Source: Gammaproteobacteria bacterium
Lineage (GTDB): Bacteria > Pseudomonadota > Gammaproteobacteria > Burkholderiales > Rhodocyclaceae
Length of the DNA stretch: 64,000 nucleotides
Assembly (NCBI GenBank): GCA_029289235.1
Contig: JARFTZ010000060.1
Location: forward strand, 1-64,000
Direction of reading: 5' to 3'
Shown: piece by piece, positions 34,946-43,497 of the stretch
Numbering within the stretch: position 1 is the first letter of the stretch
How the letters are laid out: every line of letters starts with the position of its first letter
Made by a program: the position numbers and the translations under genes
Notes under the pieces: model-generated
Databases searched by the model: none
What the model was told of the DNA's origin: nothing
What the model saw: the letters and a program-made list of their open reading frames with translations, nothing else

Positions 34946-35899
34946 ATGAACGCGGTTTTTCCGATGGCGGCATGCATCGCCATGTTGTTCATGGCGGTCG
35001 CCGGCAGCGCGTCGGCGGCCAGCAAAGTCACCGGCGAAGTAGCTGCCCACACTGTCGAACGCCTGTCTCTCGAAAGCGAGCCAGCAGGACACCGGTACCG
35101 CGTATCCATCCTGCGCCCGGCGGCTCCGCCGCCGGCTGACGGGTATCCGGTGCTGTTCCTGCTCGACGGCAATGCCGCCGAGCAGGACCTCGTCAAAACC
35201 GAGGCCCTCGCGACGCCGGAAGGCCGTTCCCTTGCCGTCGTCACGCTCGGGTACGACACCGACCAACGTTTCGACGTAGCTGCCCGCGCCTACGATTACA
35301 CGCCAGCCCTCGTGCCAGGAGCAAACGAACGCGACCCGCTCGACGCGACGCGACGCAACGGCGGCGCCGATGGTTTCCTGGCGTTCATCCAGGCGACGAT
35401 CCTGCCGGCGGTCGAACGTCAGATTCCGGTCGACCGCCGCCGGCTCGGCCTATGGGGCCACTCCTACGGCGGCCTGTTTGTGCTGCACGCCCTGCAGCAC
35501 GCGGACACCTTCCGCTGCCACATCGCCGCCAGTCCATCGCTGTGGTGGCGCGACGGCTATCTGTTCAAGCATCGGGACACGTTCCGGGAGCGCTTCGCCG
35601 GGCGGCGATTCGGCCTGCTGATCACCCGTGGCTCGGCCGAAACGACCCGCCGGCCGGGTGACGACGAACCCCGCGCACTCGCCCGCTGGCGGCAGACGTC
35701 CAGCGTGCCGCCGAACGCCGCCGAGGAATTCGCCGGTAGTCTGCAGTCCCTTCCCGGTGCCCGTATCGCTTACCTCGAACTCCCCGGACTCAGCCACGGC
35801 GAAGCCTTCGCCGCTTCCCTGAATCCGACGCTGCGCTGGTTCTCCGACTGCGCATCGGCCAACACCATCTCCACTTCCGATGACCCGAAAATCCGATAA
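34946..35899 (+). CDS. Periplasmic siderophore esterase (IroE/Fes-like alpha/beta hydrolase)
   Basis: 317 residues with a signal peptide (MNAVFPMAACIAMLFMAVAG, cleaved after ASA). It belongs to the esterase-D/Fes family: the nucleophile elbow is GHSYGG (about residue 171), followed by SPSLWWRDGYLF and a late His in LSHGEAF. IroE-type enzymes hydrolyse the trilactone of enterobactin-like siderophores in the periplasm. It starts 6 bp after the receptor stop, supporting a catecholate trilactone ligand. A final acidic tail overlaps the next gene. Confidence 0.85.
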   Translation: MNAVFPMAACIAMLFMAVAGSASAASKVTGEVAAHTVERLSLESEPAGHRYRVSILRPAAPPPADGYPVLFLLDGNAAEQDLVKTEALATPEGRSLAVVTLGYDTDQRFDVAARAYDYTPALVPGANERDPLDATRRNGGADGFLAFIQATILPAVERQIPVDRRRLGLWGHSYGGLFVLHALQHADTFRCHIAASPSLWWRDGYLFKHRDTFRERFAGRRFGLLITRGSAETTRRPGDDEPRALARWRQTSSVPPNAAEEFAGSLQSLPGARIAYLELPGLSHGEAFAASLNPTLRWFSDCASANTISTSDDPKIR

Positions 35900-36158
35900 A
35901 AACGTCCGTTTCGATCTGCCGCTGCGTCTCGGCGCGGCGACCCTGGGCGGCTACGCCCTGTGCTGGAGCCTGTTCGTTTTGCTCTGCGCCTGGCTGCCGT
36001 TCTCGAAGGCCACCGTCTGGTATTTCACCGGGCAACTCGCGCCGTTGCCGCTCCTGGGCGTCCTGCTCTGGGCCTTTGCCGCGCACGGCGCGTGGCGCGC
36101 CCTGCTCTGGCCGCTCGCGTTGGCTGCTGGCCTGTATCTCCTGGTACTGATCCGATGA
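35880..36158 (+). CDS. DUF3649-type small iron-uptake membrane protein
   Basis: 92 residues, two or three membrane segments (LGGYALCWSLFVLLCAWLP, LAPLPLLGVLLWAFAAHG, WPLALAAGLYLLVLI). It overlaps the esterase by 20 bp and the PepSY gene by 4 bp. Such proteins accompany TonB receptors and PepSY proteins in pseudomonads. Probably part of an inner-membrane ferri-siderophore reductase complex; mechanism not known. Confidence 0.82.
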   Translation: MTRKSDKNVRFDLPLRLGAATLGGYALCWSLFVLLCAWLPFSKATVWYFTGQLAPLPLLGVLLWAFAAHGAWRALLWPLALAAGLYLLVLIR

Positions 36159-37618
36159 GCCCACTCGGCAAGGCCCTGATGGGACTCCATGCCTGGGGCG
36201 GCATGATCTTTTCCTGGTTGCTCATTCCGGTATTCATCACCGGCAGCATCGCCGTCTTCGAACCCGAGGTCAGCCAGTGGATGCAGCCGGAACTCACGGC
36301 CCACCCGACTCGCCCGAGCAATGCGGTCGCGCTCGCCGAAGCCCATCTGAACGAACACGCCAGCGACCAGTCGTTCTGGCGCATCCGCCTGCCGTCCGAG
36401 CGGGAACCGCACATCGGCGTCGCCTGGGGCAAGAATCCCCGCCAATTGCACGAGGAAACGCTCGACGCCGTCAGCGGCGAACCGCTGCACGAACGCGAAA
36501 CGGAAGGCGGGCATTTCTTCACCCATTTCCACGCTGACCTGCTGCTCGGCGCGCCGGGGCGCTGGATCGTCGGCGCCGCCGGTATCGTCATGCTGGCCGC
36601 GCTGGTGTCCGGCATCCTCATCCACCACCGCTTCTTCGCCGAATTCTTCACCCTGCGCCCGCGCGCCGGCAAGCGCCGCGCCTGGCTCGACGTGCACAAC
36701 CTGACCGGCGTCGCCTCCCTGCCATTCCTGCTGATGATCACCTATACCGGCTGCGTGATCCTGGCCGAAACCTTCATGCCGGCGGCCACGCGCGCGCTGT
36801 ACGACGGCAACCCGCGCGCCAACCGCGCCGAGGTGGTCAAGTCCTTCGAGCGCAAGCCGAGCGGCGTACCGGCCGGGATGCTGCCGCTCGCCACACACCT
36901 GGCCGCCGCGGAAGCGATCCTCGGCGAGGGCAAGGTCAGCAGCCTGCTGGTGCGCCACCCCGGCGACCGCAACGGCCTGGTCCAGGCCTACCGTCACGTC
37001 GACGACCGCCTCGCCGCCGTGTCCGATCACGTCACCTTTGATGCCGCAAACGGCACGCTGTTCGGGCAACAGACCGAATGGAACCCGATGACCTATGCCT
37101 ACCGCGCCCAGGTCGGGCTGCATACGGCGCATTTCGGCGGATTGTCGCTGCGCTGGCTGTACTTCCTTTCCGGCCTGCTCGGCGCGCTGATGATGGCCGC
37201 CGGTACCGCGCTCCTGCTGCGCAAGCGCCGCCAGCGCGCGGGAGAAGACCGCCCGCAACGCCTGCTCGACGCGCTGGGCGCCGCGTCGATACCGGGATCG
37301 ATTCTCGCCAGTCTGGCCTACCTGGCCGCCAACCGGCTGATTCCCGCCGAGACCGGCGGCCGGGAAACGCTGGAAATCGCCGCCTTCTTCTCCGTCTGGG
37401 CGATCACCTTGATCCACGCCCTGCTGCGCCGCCGCCGGGCCTGGCATGAACAGTTCGTCGCGGCTTCGGCGGCGTGCGTGTTGCTTGCCCTCGCCGACAC
37501 CTATTCCGGCGGCCTGGTCGATGCGGCGCGACGCGGCGTCGACCTGACCCTGCTCGCCACCGGCGCGCTGCTATTCGCCAGCAGCCGGCGCTTTTTCCGC
37601 ACTGGAGACGCCACATGA
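36155..37618 (+). CDS. PepSY-associated membrane protein (siderophore reductase-like, PiuB/FoxB family)
   Basis: 487 residues from MSPLGKALMG, an ATG overlapping the DUF3649 stop. It has a PepSY-associated TM helix at the start (LHAWGGMIFSWLLIPVFITG with His), a second His-bearing helix (ILIHHRFF, DVHNLTG), and a third set of helices after residue 320 (LHTAHFGGLSLRWLYFLSG). Conserved His residues in three helices resemble heme or iron ligands of inner-membrane ferri-siderophore reductases such as FoxB and PiuB. Context fits reduction of the imported siderophore. Confidence 0.87.
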   Translation: MSPLGKALMGLHAWGGMIFSWLLIPVFITGSIAVFEPEVSQWMQPELTAHPTRPSNAVALAEAHLNEHASDQSFWRIRLPSEREPHIGVAWGKNPRQLHEETLDAVSGEPLHERETEGGHFFTHFHADLLLGAPGRWIVGAAGIVMLAALVSGILIHHRFFAEFFTLRPRAGKRRAWLDVHNLTGVASLPFLLMITYTGCVILAETFMPAATRALYDGNPRANRAEVVKSFERKPSGVPAGMLPLATHLAAAEAILGEGKVSSLLVRHPGDRNGLVQAYRHVDDRLAAVSDHVTFDAANGTLFGQQTEWNPMTYAYRAQVGLHTAHFGGLSLRWLYFLSGLLGALMMAAGTALLLRKRRQRAGEDRPQRLLDALGAASIPGSILASLAYLAANRLIPAETGGRETLEIAAFFSVWAITLIHALLRRRRAWHEQFVAASAACVLLALADTYSGGLVDAARRGVDLTLLATGALLFASSRRFFRTGDAT

Positions 37619-37887
37619 TGCCGCTGCTCGTGACCGGACTGCTGACCCTCGCCGCGATGTGCTGCCTCGCGCTGGGCATGGAGCGCCACTTTCACGCCTG
37701 GCTGGGGCGCGCCGCGACACCGCGCCAGCGCAAGGATCTGCGGTTGGCCGGCTGGTTCCTGCTGGCCGGCGCCATCGCACTCAGCATCCGGCATTGGGGC
37801 GCGAGCATCGGCCCGGTGATCTGGCTTGGCGTACTCACCTTTGCCATTCTCGGCGTCGCACTGATTCTTGCCGTGAGAGGTCGCTGA
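37615..37887 (+). CDS. DUF3325-type small membrane protein
   Basis: 90 residues, three hydrophobic segments (LLVTGLLTLAAMCCLALGME, LAGWFLLAGAIALSI, WLGVLTFAILGVALILAV) and the R.RHFHAWLGR region. The ATG overlaps the PepSY stop by 4 bp (ATGA). Last gene of the siderophore operon; DUF3325 proteins regularly follow PepSY and DUF3649 genes. Function unknown. Confidence 0.8.
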   Translation: MMPLLVTGLLTLAAMCCLALGMERHFHAWLGRAATPRQRKDLRLAGWFLLAGAIALSIRHWGASIGPVIWLGVLTFAILGVALILAVRGR

Positions 37888-37928
37888 AGCGGCACGGGTC
37901 CAATCGGTTACGGTGAATCAATCGGACT

Positions 37929-37975
37929 ATTCTGAATTTCAGAATCCGTCATTCCGGACTTGCCCCGGAACCATA
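37929..37975. repeat. REP-like palindromic repeat remnant
   Basis: ATTCTGA-ATT-TCAGAAT (37929-37945) is a perfect 7-bp stem. It is followed by CGTCATTCCGGACTTGCCCC and GGAA, a form of the dispersed palindromic repeat unit common in many proteobacteria. It stands between two convergent genes and could act as a bidirectional terminator. Copy number elsewhere cannot be seen. Confidence 0.35.
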
Positions 37976-37987
37976 TGACCGATGGCT

Positions 37988-39268
37988 TCAACCGCTCAGC
38001 GAGACGCCGGCGAACAGCGCCAGGATCATACCCAGGGCGGTGGCCGCCGCGGCAGGCGCACTGAGCCGGGCCAGGGTCCGGCCGCCGATACTCATCACCA
38101 GACCAAACTTGAAGAGCAGATTCGACAGGTAGGCAATGGCGATGGTCACGACCGTCACGTCCGGCGTCAGTTTGCCCTGGTCGAAGAGACGCAGCATCGA
38201 GATCGAGATGGCGTCCACATCCGTCAGGCCGGAAATAAACGCCAGCAGGTAGAGGCCGCTGCTTCCGCTCAGGTTGGCCAGCCACGCCGAGATCAGTGAA
38301 ATGACGGCGTACAGCGCGGCGAAGGTCAGTGCGGTGCGGATCTCTGTGGGATTCTTCATCTCCGGCATGGGGAATTCTCCCTCCGCGCCGATCCGGCGCC
38401 ACCAGAAGAAAGTAAGCAGTGAACCAGCGATCAGACCACCCGCCAAAACCGGGATCAGGTGCGGCGAGATCCTGGGCGCGACGAGCGAACTGACCACCGC
38501 CAGGCGGATCAGCACGACCAGATTGGCAATCATGATGACCACGACCGCCAGCTTTCCCAGGTTCTCGTTGCTGCGTGCGTGCCGGGCATAGATCAAGGTC
38601 GTCGCGGTACTCGATACCATGCCACCGAAAAAGCCGAGCAAGGGCGCGCCGAAACGCTGCCCGACGAAACGCAGCGACACGTAGCCGGCAAGACTCAGGC
38701 CGGAGATCAGAACAACCATGAGCCAGGTCTGGTAGGGGTTGAGGGTTTCGAAAGGCCCAAAGTCGCGATTGGGCAGAACCGGCAGGATGACGAAGGACAG
38801 CACGGCGAACTGGAGGATCGATTGCAGATCCTGCCGGGACAGGCTCTTGCTGATGCTCTGCAGTTCGGGCTTGAAGTGCAAAAGCAGGGTCATCGCCACG
38901 GCCAGCAGGACCGCCAGCGCGCCAAAGCCGAACCAGACCAGCGCGCCGAGGCCGAAGCACAGCAACAGCGCGGCCTGCGTGGTCGTCCCCGGATCATCGG
39001 TGGGAGAACCGTCCAGATAGGCGCTGACGATCAGGCCGGCGACGGCAAGCAACCCGGCGGCAAGCAGCCAAGGGGAATCCATGTGCTCACTGAGCAACGC
39101 CAGCAGAGTACCGAGCAGGGACGTCAGCGCAAAGGTACGCAGTCCGGCCTTGGCGGCCGGGCTGCGTTCGCGCTCCAACCCGACGAACAGCCCGATGGAC
39201 AGGCTGGTCAGGAATGCCGGCAGATAGTCCAGCCCGTTGCTTGCGGAAGCCAGATCCGATGCCTCCAT
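37988..39268 (-). CDS. MgtC/DUF4010 multi-pass membrane protein
   Basis: 426 residues with about a dozen hydrophobic helices. The N-terminus has the MgtC/SapB block (FLTSLSIGLFVGLERER, AGLRTFALTSLLG) and the C-terminal two thirds the DUF4010 domain, including GGMVSSTATTLIYARHAR and LAFISGLTDVDAISISM. The start MEASDLAS has GGAG 6 bases upstream; a longer in-frame start at 39346 is not needed. Possibly a cation-related transporter; substrate unknown. Confidence 0.9.
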   Translation of the reverse strand: MEASDLASASNGLDYLPAFLTSLSIGLFVGLERERSPAAKAGLRTFALTSLLGTLLALLSEHMDSPWLLAAGLLAVAGLIVSAYLDGSPTDDPGTTTQAALLLCFGLGALVWFGFGALAVLLAVAMTLLLHFKPELQSISKSLSRQDLQSILQFAVLSFVILPVLPNRDFGPFETLNPYQTWLMVVLISGLSLAGYVSLRFVGQRFGAPLLGFFGGMVSSTATTLIYARHARSNENLGKLAVVVIMIANLVVLIRLAVVSSLVAPRISPHLIPVLAGGLIAGSLLTFFWWRRIGAEGEFPMPEMKNPTEIRTALTFAALYAVISLISAWLANLSGSSGLYLLAFISGLTDVDAISISMLRLFDQGKLTPDVTVVTIAIAYLSNLLFKFGLVMSIGGRTLARLSAPAAAATALGMILALFAGVSLSG

Positions 39269-39365
39269 GTTTTTCTCCTGTCGATAAGGACTTGATTCGC
39301 TAGCGCGCGTTGGGTTCCCCGCCCCCGCACGACAAGTGGCGGGCAACGGCGAACAGCATCGAACT

Positions 39366-39848
39366 CTACCGGAGCCGATGTGTCGTGACGCCCTCGTTCG
39401 GGCGTGCGGACGCTTTCGGCTCCGTTCTGGCCTGCAGGATTTCCGGCATCTTCACCTCCACCCAGTCGGCGAGGTCACGCACCCGAAGCGCGACCTCGTT
39501 GCCCAGCGGCGTCAACGAATACTCAACGTGCGGCGGGACAACCGGATAGGACACGCGCAGGACGAAGCCGTCGGCCTCCAGCCATTGCAGGGTCTGCGCC
39601 AGCATCTTCTCGCTGACGCCGCCGATCTTGCGCCGCAAGTCGCTGAAACGGTGCGTCCCGCCCAGCAGCGCCACGAGGAGGAGGACGCCCCAGCGGCTGG
39701 TCACGTGCTTGAGGATCTCGCGCGACGGGCAGGCCTCGGCAAAAAGGTTGCCGCGCAGATTACCGCGCGACAGAAGCTCGGTCAGGGTTACAGCCGTCAT
39801 GTCCGGATCCGGGGATTTTTCTGTTTTGGCAACCTTGTTCGACGGCAT
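39366..39848 (-). CDS. HxlR-family transcriptional regulator (QorR-like)
   Basis: 160 residues. The HxlR winged helix lies at 35-130: CPSREILKHVTSRWGVLLLVALLGG (with the sensing-type Cys), HRFSDLRRKIGGVSEKMLAQTLQWLEADG and LTPLGNEVALRVRDLADW. It is divergent from a qorB-like quinone reductase across an 88-bp gap containing an ACTTAC/GTAAGT palindrome, the same arrangement as E. coli ytfH-ytfG. It probably represses the reductase until electrophilic quinones modify the cysteine. Confidence 0.9.
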   Translation of the reverse strand: MPSNKVAKTEKSPDPDMTAVTLTELLSRGNLRGNLFAEACPSREILKHVTSRWGVLLLVALLGGTHRFSDLRRKIGGVSEKMLAQTLQWLEADGFVLRVSYPVVPPHVEYSLTPLGNEVALRVRDLADWVEVKMPEILQARTEPKASARPNEGVTTHRLR

Positions 39849-39868
39849 ACACTAACCTCCAGGTGCGT

Positions 39869-39885
39869 ACTTACTATTTGTAAGT
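39869..39885. promoter_or_regulatory. HxlR operator ACTTAC-N5-GTAAGT
   Basis: ACTTACTATTTGTAAGT has perfect 6-bp arms and lies midway between the divergent HxlR and qorB starts. It matches the shape of known HxlR-family operators. Regulator assignment is by position. Confidence 0.7.
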
Positions 39886-39936
39886 GTATCCGATATCGTC
39901 TGCGCTCCTACCCATCAACACCAAGGAGTTTGCATC

Positions 39937-40788
39937 ATGATCGTCATCACCGGCGCCTCCGGTCAACTCGGCCGCCTCGTCATCCAGTCCCTGCTGACCA
40001 AAGTCCCTGCCAGCCGGATCGTCGCCGCCGTGCGCAATCCGGAGAAAATCTCCGATCTCGCCGCGCAGGGCGTACAGGTCCGCCGGGCGGACTATACCGA
40101 TTCCGCCTCCCTCGATGCGGCGTTTCAAGGCGCAGAAAAAGTCCTGCTGATTTCGTCGAGCGAGGTCGGCCAACGCCTGGCCCAACACCGGAACGCCATC
40201 AACGCGGCCCGGAGAGCCGGCGTTGCGTTGCTCGCTTACACCAGCCTGCTGCACGCGGACACGTCGCCCCTGGGGTTGGCGGGCGAACACGTGGCGACCG
40301 AAGCCTGGCTCAAGCAATCGGGCGTTCCATTCGTGTTGTTGCGCAACGGCTGGTATACGGAGAACTATCTGGCCAGCATTCCGCCCGCGCTGCAACACGG
40401 CGCCTTCATTGGCAGTGCCGGGGAAGGACGCATAGCTTCCGCCGCGCGTGCCGATTACGCCGAAGCCGCCGCCGTCGCCCTGACCACGCCGGAACAATCC
40501 GGCAAAGTGTATGAACTCGCGGGCGATGGCGCCTATACCTTGGCCGGGTTTGCCGCCGAATTGAGTCGCCAGTCCGGCAAAGCGATCCCGTACGTCGATA
40601 TGTCGGAGAACGAGTACAAATCAGCCCTGGTCAGCGCCGGCTTGCCGGAGCCGATTGCGGGACTACTGGCCGATTCCGATAGCGGTGCATCCAGAGGCGG
40701 ATTGTTCGATGACACACGCCAGCTCAGCGCCCTGATCGGTCGTCCGACCACACCGCTTGCGGTATCGATGCGCGCCGCCTTGGCTTAA
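39937..40788 (+). CDS. qorB: NmrA-like quinone oxidoreductase (QorB/YtfG type)
   Basis: 283 residues starting MIVITGASGQLGRLV with the NAD(P) Rossmann motif GASGQLG. The YTSLLHADTSPLGLAGEH and LLRNGWYTENYL regions are characteristic of YtfG. It reduces quinones with NADPH in two-electron fashion and has no catalytic Tyr-x3-Lys of short-chain dehydrogenases. AAGGAG lies about 10 bases before the ATG. Regulation by the divergent HxlR protein is likely. Confidence 0.92.
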   Translation: MIVITGASGQLGRLVIQSLLTKVPASRIVAAVRNPEKISDLAAQGVQVRRADYTDSASLDAAFQGAEKVLLISSSEVGQRLAQHRNAINAARRAGVALLAYTSLLHADTSPLGLAGEHVATEAWLKQSGVPFVLLRNGWYTENYLASIPPALQHGAFIGSAGEGRIASAARADYAEAAAVALTTPEQSGKVYELAGDGAYTLAGFAAELSRQSGKAIPYVDMSENEYKSALVSAGLPEPIAGLLADSDSGASRGGLFDDTRQLSALIGRPTTPLAVSMRAALA

Positions 40789-40997
40789 CACCAAGGTGCG
40801 ATAAACCCGCTACGACGACCACCACCGGGGATGGGGCGCCATAGTCGCGGCATTCCCGGCGCAAGAGGGGGCTTCAACGCCTTCGCTGCGCCGGTTCGTT
40901 CTGAATGCCCCCGCCCGCACCTCGTAGTAAGATAACCGCTGCCGACTGTCGGCTTCTACGCCGATAGAAGAGAACATTTGCATCGGACAAAACAATA

Positions 40998-41891
40998 ATG
41001 GACGTTTGGATCGCGCTGGGCATCACACTGCTCGCCGGGTTGGCCACCGGCATCGGCAGCATCATCGCCTTTACCGCGCAGCGCACGAATTACCGTTTTC
41101 TTTCCGTAGCTACCGGTTTTTCCGCCGGTGTGATGCTCTACGTGTCGTTCGTCGAGATCTTCTTCAAGGGGCTGACAGCCCTCACCGAGCGCTTCGGCGA
41201 CTATTGGGGGCACTGGATCAACGCCGGCTCGTTCTTCGGCGGCATGCTGCTCATCGGCCTGATCGACAACCTGATCCCCGCCGGCGAAAACCCGCACGAA
41301 ATCCGCACGGAGACGGAAACCCGGCCGCTGCATGACGATCAGGCGCCACTGGCCCCTTCGCCGGAGGTCAGAGAGGCCCTGCACCTGGGATATGGCCACG
41401 GCCACACGCACAACCATCACAAACTGATGCGCATGGGACTGTTCACCGCCCTCGCCATCGGCATCCACAACTTCCCGGAAGGGTTGGCCACCTTCCTCGC
41501 GGCACTGGAGAACCCTCACCTCGGCATCGCCATCGCCATCGCCATTGCCCTGCACAACATCCCGGAGGGCATCAGCGTCTCGGTGCCGATCTTCTACGCC
41601 ACCGGCGACCGCAAGCGCGCCTTTCTCTACTCGCTGCTTAGCGGACTGGCCGAGCCGGTCGGTGCCGGCGTCGCCTACCTGATCCTGCTGCTGCTCTCGG
41701 GTGGGCAAGGCACGGTGGTGCCGCCGGAACTGATGGGCATCCTCTTCGGCGGCGTCGCCGGAATCATGGTGTACATCAGCCTGGATGAACTGCTGCCGAC
41801 CAGCCGCGCCTACGGCAAGGGGCACGACAGCCTGTTCGGGCTGGTCGCCGGGATGGGCGTAATGGCGCTCAGCCTGCTGTTGATGCGGTGA
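40998..41891 (+). CDS. zupT: ZIP-family divalent metal transporter ZupT
   Basis: 297 residues, eight predicted helices. Metal-binding residues are in [10 protein letters not shown] (about helix 4) and [12 protein letters not shown] (helix 5). A His-rich loop GHGHTHNHH precedes helix 4. It mediates uptake of Zn(II) and other divalent metals including Fe(II). No clear Zur box was seen in the 209-bp upstream region, although a short inverted repeat (GCCGACTGTCGGC, 40941-40953) is present. The VanZ gene follows after 4 bp. Confidence 0.93.
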   Translation: MDVWIALGITLLAGLATGIGSIIAFTAQRTNYRFLSVATGFSAGVMLYVSFVEIFFKGLTALTERFGDYWGHWINAGSFFGGMLLIGLIDNLIPAGENPHEIRTETETRPLHDDQAPLAPSPEVREALHLGYGHGHTHNHHKLMRMGLFTALAIGIHNFPEGLATFLAALENPHLGIAIAIAIALHNIPEGISVSVPIFYATGDRKRAFLYSLLSGLAEPVGAGVAYLILLLLSGGQGTVVPPELMGILFGGVAGIMVYISLDELLPTSRAYGKGHDSLFGLVAGMGVMALSLLLMR

Positions 41892-41895
41892 GCCC

Positions 41896-42312
41896 ATGAC
41901 CCGCTCCCGACTGGCAGCCGTGCTGCTCGACCCGCGCTTTCAGGTGCTCTGCACCCGTGCCGCATTCATCATCTACCTGTTGATCCTGCTCGTCGGATCG
42001 ATTCCCGGCGCCCGCCAGGAGATCGGCGAGTATGCGCCGGGGGGCGTGCTGCACGCCCTCGCTTATTCCGGGCTGACCGTCCTGTTGTTCATTGGCCGCG
42101 GGAGGACGCCGGGCGAACGGGCGCTCGGGGCCGTGCTAATCGTGACGGCCATGGGTGCCGGCGACGAGATAGTCCAGAGTTTCCTGCCCTATCGCGGAGC
42201 AGCCCTCTTCGACTGGGGCATAGATGTCGCCGCCTCGCTGGCTGCGGCTTCCATGATGTTGGTTATCTACCCGCGACTGACCCGCAGCGTCGCTGCACAC
42301 AGGACGGCCTGA
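41896..42312 (+). CDS. VanZ-like family membrane protein
   Basis: 138 residues with four hydrophobic segments (AAFIIYLLILLVGSIPG, LHALAYSGLTVLLFI, ALGAVLIVTAMGAGDEIVQSFLP, GIDVAASLAAASMML). The SIPGA...HALAY, DEIVQSFLPYR and D-xG-D-xxAS-like WGIDVAAS residues match the VanZ-like family. Function of chromosomal VanZ-like proteins is unknown. It sits 4 bp after zupT and converges on the exbD gene with 7 bp between stops. Confidence 0.87.
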   Translation: MTRSRLAAVLLDPRFQVLCTRAAFIIYLLILLVGSIPGARQEIGEYAPGGVLHALAYSGLTVLLFIGRGRTPGERALGAVLIVTAMGAGDEIVQSFLPYRGAALFDWGIDVAASLAAASMMLVIYPRLTRSVAAHRTA

Positions 42313-42319
42313 AGGACAG

Positions 42320-42751
42320 TCATTTCGTTCCCGGCTGCGAGAGAAAACCGATCTGCGCAACGCCAGCCCGCCGCGCCGCCGCGAGAACCATCGCAACGCT
42401 TTCGTAACGCGTTGCTCGATCTGCCAGCAGGTGTAGTTCCACCCTTCTGTCCCTGGCTACGGCCTCCCGCAAGTGCAACTCCAGACGCGCCTCGGAAAAC
42501 TCCTCAACGCCGATTCTCACCCGATTTTCGGCGTCGATTATCACCTGTAAGACCATTGCCTTCTCCGCCGTCGGCGCGCTGCTCGCGCGCGGCAGGTCAA
42601 CCTGCACCGAATGCGTCATCAGCGGCGCGGTGATGATGAAGATGATCAGCAAGACCAGCATCACGTCGACCAGCGGCGTGGTGTTGATCTCCGCCATCGG
42701 CGCCTGCGCGCCGGCACTGTTGAAACCGCGGTTGAAGCTGCCGATCGCCAT
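42320..42751 (-). CDS. exbD: ExbD-type TonB energising protein (second set)
   Basis: 143 residues from MAIGSFNRGF. It has one membrane helix with functional Asp (VDVMLVLLIIFIITAPL) and a periplasmic domain (VQVDLPRASSAP, then VIIDAENRVRIG). It starts with a 1-bp gap after the exbB stop. Distinct from the copy at 23.4 kb beyond the N-terminal third. Last gene of the riboswitch-controlled cobalamin operon. Confidence 0.93.
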   Translation of the reverse strand: MAIGSFNRGFNSAGAQAPMAEINTTPLVDVMLVLLIIFIITAPLMTHSVQVDLPRASSAPTAEKAMVLQVIIDAENRVRIGVEEFSEARLELHLREAVARDRRVELHLLADRATRYESVAMVLAAARRAGVAQIGFLSQPGTK

Positions 42752-42752
42752 C

Positions 42753-43496
42753 TCAGGCCGCCTCCGCCGTGGCAGTCCGACGCAGCGCATGGACCTGTGC
42801 GCCATTGCCGGTGAACGGTTTGCCGACGGTGAAGAAGGCGTGCAGATCGTGCGCGAATGCATCGAGGTCGGTGAGGACCACGCGGTTGAGTCGGGTGAAT
42901 GCGTTGTAGGCGAACACCGCCGGCAAGGCCACGGCCAGACCGGCAGCCGTCATGATCAGCGCCTCGCCGACCGGCCCGGCGACCTTTTCCAGCGCCGCCT
43001 GGCCGGAGACGCCGATGGCCACCAGCGCGTGATAGATGCCCCAGACGGTGCCGAACAGCCCCACGAACGGAGCCGTCGCGCCGGTGGTCGCCAGCAACGT
43101 CAGCCCACCCTCCATCGCTGCCTGCGCCCCGGACAACTGTTGCCGCAAGGCGCGCTCGAGCTGTTCCGCCGGGTTGAAACGCGAAGCCAGACGTGTGCTT
43201 GCCGCCTCGCAGTCGCTCATGCAGCAGCGGGCCTGATGCGCGAGATGCAGATACGGATTGCCGTCACCGGCGGCCCCCAACCGCTCAATGCCCTCGGCCA
43301 GACTCCCCGCCGCCCAGAAATCACCGACCGCCCGCGCGGCCCGGCGCAGTCGCCAGCTGTCGATGGCCTTGGAGAGGATCAGGTACCAGCTGGCGACCGA
43401 CATCGCCGCCAGCACGACGGCCACGGCGTGCGAGACGGAATCGCCGCTGGCCCAGAGATGCGCGAGGCCGAACACGTTTTGCGCAGGATCGTTCAT
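42753..43496 (-). CDS. exbB: ExbB/TolQ/MotA proton-channel protein (second set)
   Basis: 247 residues from MNDPAQNVFGLAHLW. The core LLATTGATAPFVGLFGTVWGI is identical to the first set, while the segment around 60-120 differs. Three membrane segments. It follows the tonB stop by 1 bp. In this operon it is expected to power uptake through a cobalamin receptor that is not in the window. Confidence 0.93.
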   Translation of the reverse strand: MNDPAQNVFGLAHLWASGDSVSHAVAVVLAAMSVASWYLILSKAIDSWRLRRAARAVGDFWAAGSLAEGIERLGAAGDGNPYLHLAHQARCCMSDCEAASTRLASRFNPAEQLERALRQQLSGAQAAMEGGLTLLATTGATAPFVGLFGTVWGIYHALVAIGVSGQAALEKVAGPVGEALIMTAAGLAVALPAVFAYNAFTRLNRVVLTDLDAFAHDLHAFFTVGKPFTGNGAQVHALRRTATAEAA

Positions 43497-43497
43497 G

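Noticed and set aside
32804-35266. 820-codon open frame antisense to the siderophore receptor
   Set aside because: Shadow of the receptor and esterase genes; no motif and no ribosome site.
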